Below the pieces are notes generated by a model. That model did no database searches. It was given only the letters and a program-made list of their open reading frames with translations, and was not told the DNA's origin. This document shows, one piece after another, positions 61,726 to 64,000 of a DNA stretch of 64,000 nucleotides. The position numbers were made by a program, and so were the translations under genes. Numbering within the stretch: the first letter of the stretch is position 1; each line of letters opens with the position of its first letter. The DNA lies in contig JAILWY010000016.1 in the NCBI GenBank assembly GCA_022113835.1, forward strand, positions 2,483,501 through 2,547,500. The letters run 5' to 3'. This DNA is from Atopsyche davidsoni. Lineage: Eukaryota > Arthropoda > Insecta > Trichoptera > Hydrobiosidae.

Positions 61726-62191
61726 TCTAAATACTGCTATTTATTATTGATTTTTGTGAAGACCGTCTCACAGGAAGTACGATTTGCCTATACAGGTTTG
61801 ATAATGATTAATTAATTAGAAAAATAATGTGAGACGGTCTTCACAAAAATTAATAATATATTTAACAAGTGCGTGTATTGGCTTAATTAAATAGACTTTA
61901 AAAATAATAATATCCAGATCGGATTTAAATGCTTCACTCAGTACTTTGTGTTAAAAGTCTAGTATTGCAAGTCACACAATATTTAATTGGCATAATAAGT
62001 ACGTTGTTTCATTTATAGGATATGATTGTTAAAAATTATGCCTAGTACTAGTGATTCGTTGGTATAATTGGTAATGCACCTGCCATGTAAGCTTGGGTGG
62101 GTTCAAATCCCACACAAATCACGATGATATTTTTCTAAGAGTTTCAGTTTAATCTTGAAAAAATGTACTTAATCATTATCTAAATACTGCT
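61726..62191 (+). mobile_element. Long relative of the tRNA-headed retroposon, copy B
   Basis: The element is 61739-62178 (440 bp) between perfect 13-bp direct repeats TCTAAATACTGCT (61726-61738 and 62179-62191). The order is block A with GTGAAGACCGTCTCACAGGA, its inverted copy GTGAGACGGTCTTCACAAAA (61831-61850), block C (TTGGCTTAATTAAATAGACT to GCAAGTCACACAAT), block D reversed (TTGTTTCATTTATAGGATAT), then a plus-strand tRNA-like head. The head has A box TGGTATAATTGG (about 62070-62081) and B box GGGTTCAAATCCC, followed by body GATGATATTTTTCTAAGAGT. Both pol III boxes match well, so it may have been transcribed. No protein is encoded. Confidence 0.85.
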
Positions 62192-63602
62192 TGTTACGTC
62201 GCCAGGACTTTTCAATATATAGACAGGGTTACTATTGTCCTGAAGCCTGAATGAAACTGCATAAAATTCTACCCAAACTAAATTTATTCAAAGGTTCAAT
62301 ATTTATGCTGATATAAATTCATCGCGTCTGTTTCGAATTATTGAATTATTATCAATCGAAGCACGCCATAACAGTTCAGCCCGGAACAAAGGCAGCGAAT
62401 CGCAATATCACCACAAGCGCATCGTGTTGCCAGTCGAACAAATTGCATTTCCCCATCGATGCTAAAAATAATAGAGAAATGATCCGCGGGATCCAGCGGT
62501 GTTGCCATCCAACGATCTATAAATCAGAGCCGGCATGTCGGGATCTCGCTTTATCTCTAATTAAAATCACATCGTCTGCGAATAAAAGGAGACGAGATGG
62601 CAACACTCCACCTGCAGCACCATGGTGATGATTCAAAGGCTTTTATCGATTGAATTATCGTTAATAGACGTCAATGAATTAAATTCCTTTGTAGGTTTTG
62701 GCATCAGTTATTATTAGATATGCTACGTACCAGATGACCAGATGAAAATAGTTGCTTTACTGAAATAATATATATTGAAAAAAATATACCCTGCAATCGT
62801 CGATAAAGTATATCATACGCAGGTCAAGTGTTTTAAATAACTTTTAACCATAGCTTTAACAGGTCAATATTATTTATTTTTTGATCAAATACACTGGAAA
62901 CGCAAAAAAAATTATTGCTTTTAAAGCTTGTTCAAACAAATTTCCTCTGCATATAATTACTATTGTAAGGGTGATCTGTGGGATCTCTTCTATTTCTAAC
63001 AATTGGTTTCCGAATTTCTCCGAATTATTTCATAAAAGACAAGCTATAATGGATAGCAAAAAAATAAGGCAAAATGCGCTTACATTTTGTACTGAAATTA
63101 ATATACCTTGTAGTATTAATAAGGAAATACTTTATCTAAGCTTGATTAGTCTTTTCTAGACTTGTGAAATTAAATGTAGTCATTAGAGAGGATTTCTATT
63201 TTATGTATCAATAATGTTCTTCAACGCCAACCTGCCAATTACAAGAGACACTCAATGCATATAAATCAATCCGACTGCATGCGCTTGATAACGGCGCTTA
63301 ATTCTAGGTGTCTTAATATGCAATCAATGAATATATATATTTATGTATAATATACGTTCATTTTTTAGTGACTCGTTTCTTTGTATTTTCACAGTAATTG
63401 CAATATCACTAATAAATGTATTTTTCACGACGATATTAATACAATTTGATATTAGCAATGACTTTTTTGACGTATTCGTTAAACAAACCTGTTAATTTGA
63501 CTAGTGGACAAACAAACAGTTAAAACACCTGAAGTTTAATGCATTAGATTCTAATTTAAAAATATACATCTTGTTGAGGAACAAAGCATTTGATCGGCGA
63601 AG
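62192..63602. other. Gene-free DNA; island at 62340-62630
   Basis: The island has balanced composition and GTTGCCA half-sites (see separate entry). An open plus frame of 95 codons spans it, but with no known domain and with the open frame ending at random sequence, so I read it as non-coding. From 62640 to 63602 it is AT-rich with nothing recognisable. Confidence 0.45.
62426..62604. promoter_or_regulatory. Cluster of X-box (RFX-type) half-sites
   Basis: GTTGCCA at 62426-62432, GTTGCCAT at 62501-62508 and ATGGCAAC at 62597-62604. The last two are part of an 11-bp inverted match (GTGTTGCCATC / GATGGCAACAC). GTTGCCATGGCAAC is the consensus for RFX factors, which control ciliary genes. The half-sites are too far apart for one classic X box, so function is speculative. 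Confidence 0.2.
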
Positions 63603-63852
63603 ATACATTATTATAATATTACTAATATGATTAGGCACATTAGTTCATATATAGAAGATGATTTAAAGAAACTCTCAGAAAAATATCATCGTGATTTGTG
63701 TGGGATGATATTTTTCTGAGAGTTTCTTTAAATCATCTTCTATATATGAACTAATGTGCCTAATCATATAAGTAATAATATAATAAACCCGTAATGGGTA
63801 ATAAATACGCATCTGATTGACCAATCCATAAATAGATATACATTATTATAAT
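63603..63852 (+). mobile_element. Palindromic tRNA-headed retroposon, copy 4 (collapsed foldback)
   Basis: The element is 63618-63837 between perfect 15-bp direct repeats ATACATTATTATAAT (63603-63617 and 63838-63852). The arms ACTAATATGATTAGGCACAT..CTCAGAAAAATATCATC and GATGATATTTTTCTGAGAGT..ATGTGCCTAATCATAT face each other across only 13 bases (GTGATTTGTGTGG). The tRNA head is therefore lost and an almost uninterrupted hairpin of ~80 bp per arm remains. The family tail CCCGTAATGGGTAATAAATA follows. Confidence 0.85.
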
Positions 63853-64000
63853 GATAAAAGTAACTTTGTATTCTGTCTTCACTTTGAATTTATTATATTT
63901 TTTGCATGACTAGTTTCTACCAAATAGACTAGGTCATAATCAGATGCATAACTAAGTACATTTTATAACCTTGAACATTAAAATTTTATGAAAATTCTAG
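63853..64000. repeat. Half-copy of the CTGATTATG..GAAAC stem-loop repeat at window end
   Basis: On the minus strand of 63905-63950: CTGATTATGACCTAGTCTAT then TTGGTAGAAACTAGTCATGC. This is the same design as the foldback at 21668-21861 (CTGATGATGACC..GTCGAAACTAG). The window ends before a second arm could be seen. Confidence 0.45.

Noticed and set aside
62059..62120. Functional tRNA gene in the 62-kb element
   Set aside because: The tRNA-like part is followed by the retroposon body and bounded by a 13-bp target duplication. Related copies exist, so it belongs to a retroposon.
1..64000. Conserved microRNA genes
   Set aside because: I looked for a few well-known insect mature sequences (let-7, bantam, miR-1, miR-9, miR-10, miR-124 types) and saw none. 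A systematic search was not possible.

Overview
This is a strongly AT-rich eukaryotic window, most likely from an arthropod and probably an insect. Three things point that way: one protein-coding exon with a typical animal splice donor and a CAAAATGG start context, tRNA-derived retroposons with 12-15 bp target-site duplications, and degraded hAT, piggyBac and pogo-type DNA transposons. I cannot name the order or species. Nothing looks prokaryotic: there are no operons, long intact ORFs or CRISPR arrays.

The window is nearly gene-free. The only exon I can defend is on the + strand. It starts after a strong splice acceptor at 44955 and carries three very short upstream ORFs. Coding starts at ATG 45096 and runs in frame to a GTAAGT donor at 46100. 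It encodes the first 334 residues of a mostly disordered protein with a Trp/Cys/Tyr-rich N-terminal segment. I do not recognise the protein. Everything right of 46100 is probably its intron, since no following exon could be identified. Everything left of 44956 is either intron or upstream intergenic DNA.

The rest is repeats in AT-rich sequence with islands of higher GC content. (1) A palindromic tRNA-headed retroposon family occurs at 9644-10124, 17295-17526, 40098-40618 and 63618-63837. Longer relatives at 19921-20257 and 61739-62178 share the same parts in a different order. Four copies have clear target-site duplications and a fifth has a degenerate one. (2) Three non-autonomous hAT elements have 8-bp duplications: 33167-33787, 56633-57109 (same family, opposite orientation, with an internal 31-bp minisatellite) and 58670-59344 (a transposase C-terminal fragment with a pogo-like terminus inside). 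(3) A piggyBac remnant lies at 27580-27932. (4) Short repeats with a stem-loop ending in a (C)GAAAC-like motif are scattered through the window, some as foldbacks. (5) Another dispersed repeat occurs at 15461, 38003 and 52538. (6) There are local tandem duplications at 24407-25062 and 26814-27280, and several (TA)n tracts.

The GC islands (for example 2690-2880, 10260-10880, 14800-14960, 16390-16990, 27365-27660, 30220-30880, 39480-39770, 50420-50640, 62340-62630) have no convincing coding content. They are the best candidates for conserved regulatory elements of a developmentally regulated gene with long introns. That is inference and needs comparative sequence. The strongest candidate for an undescribed system is the palindromic tRNA-headed retroposon family.
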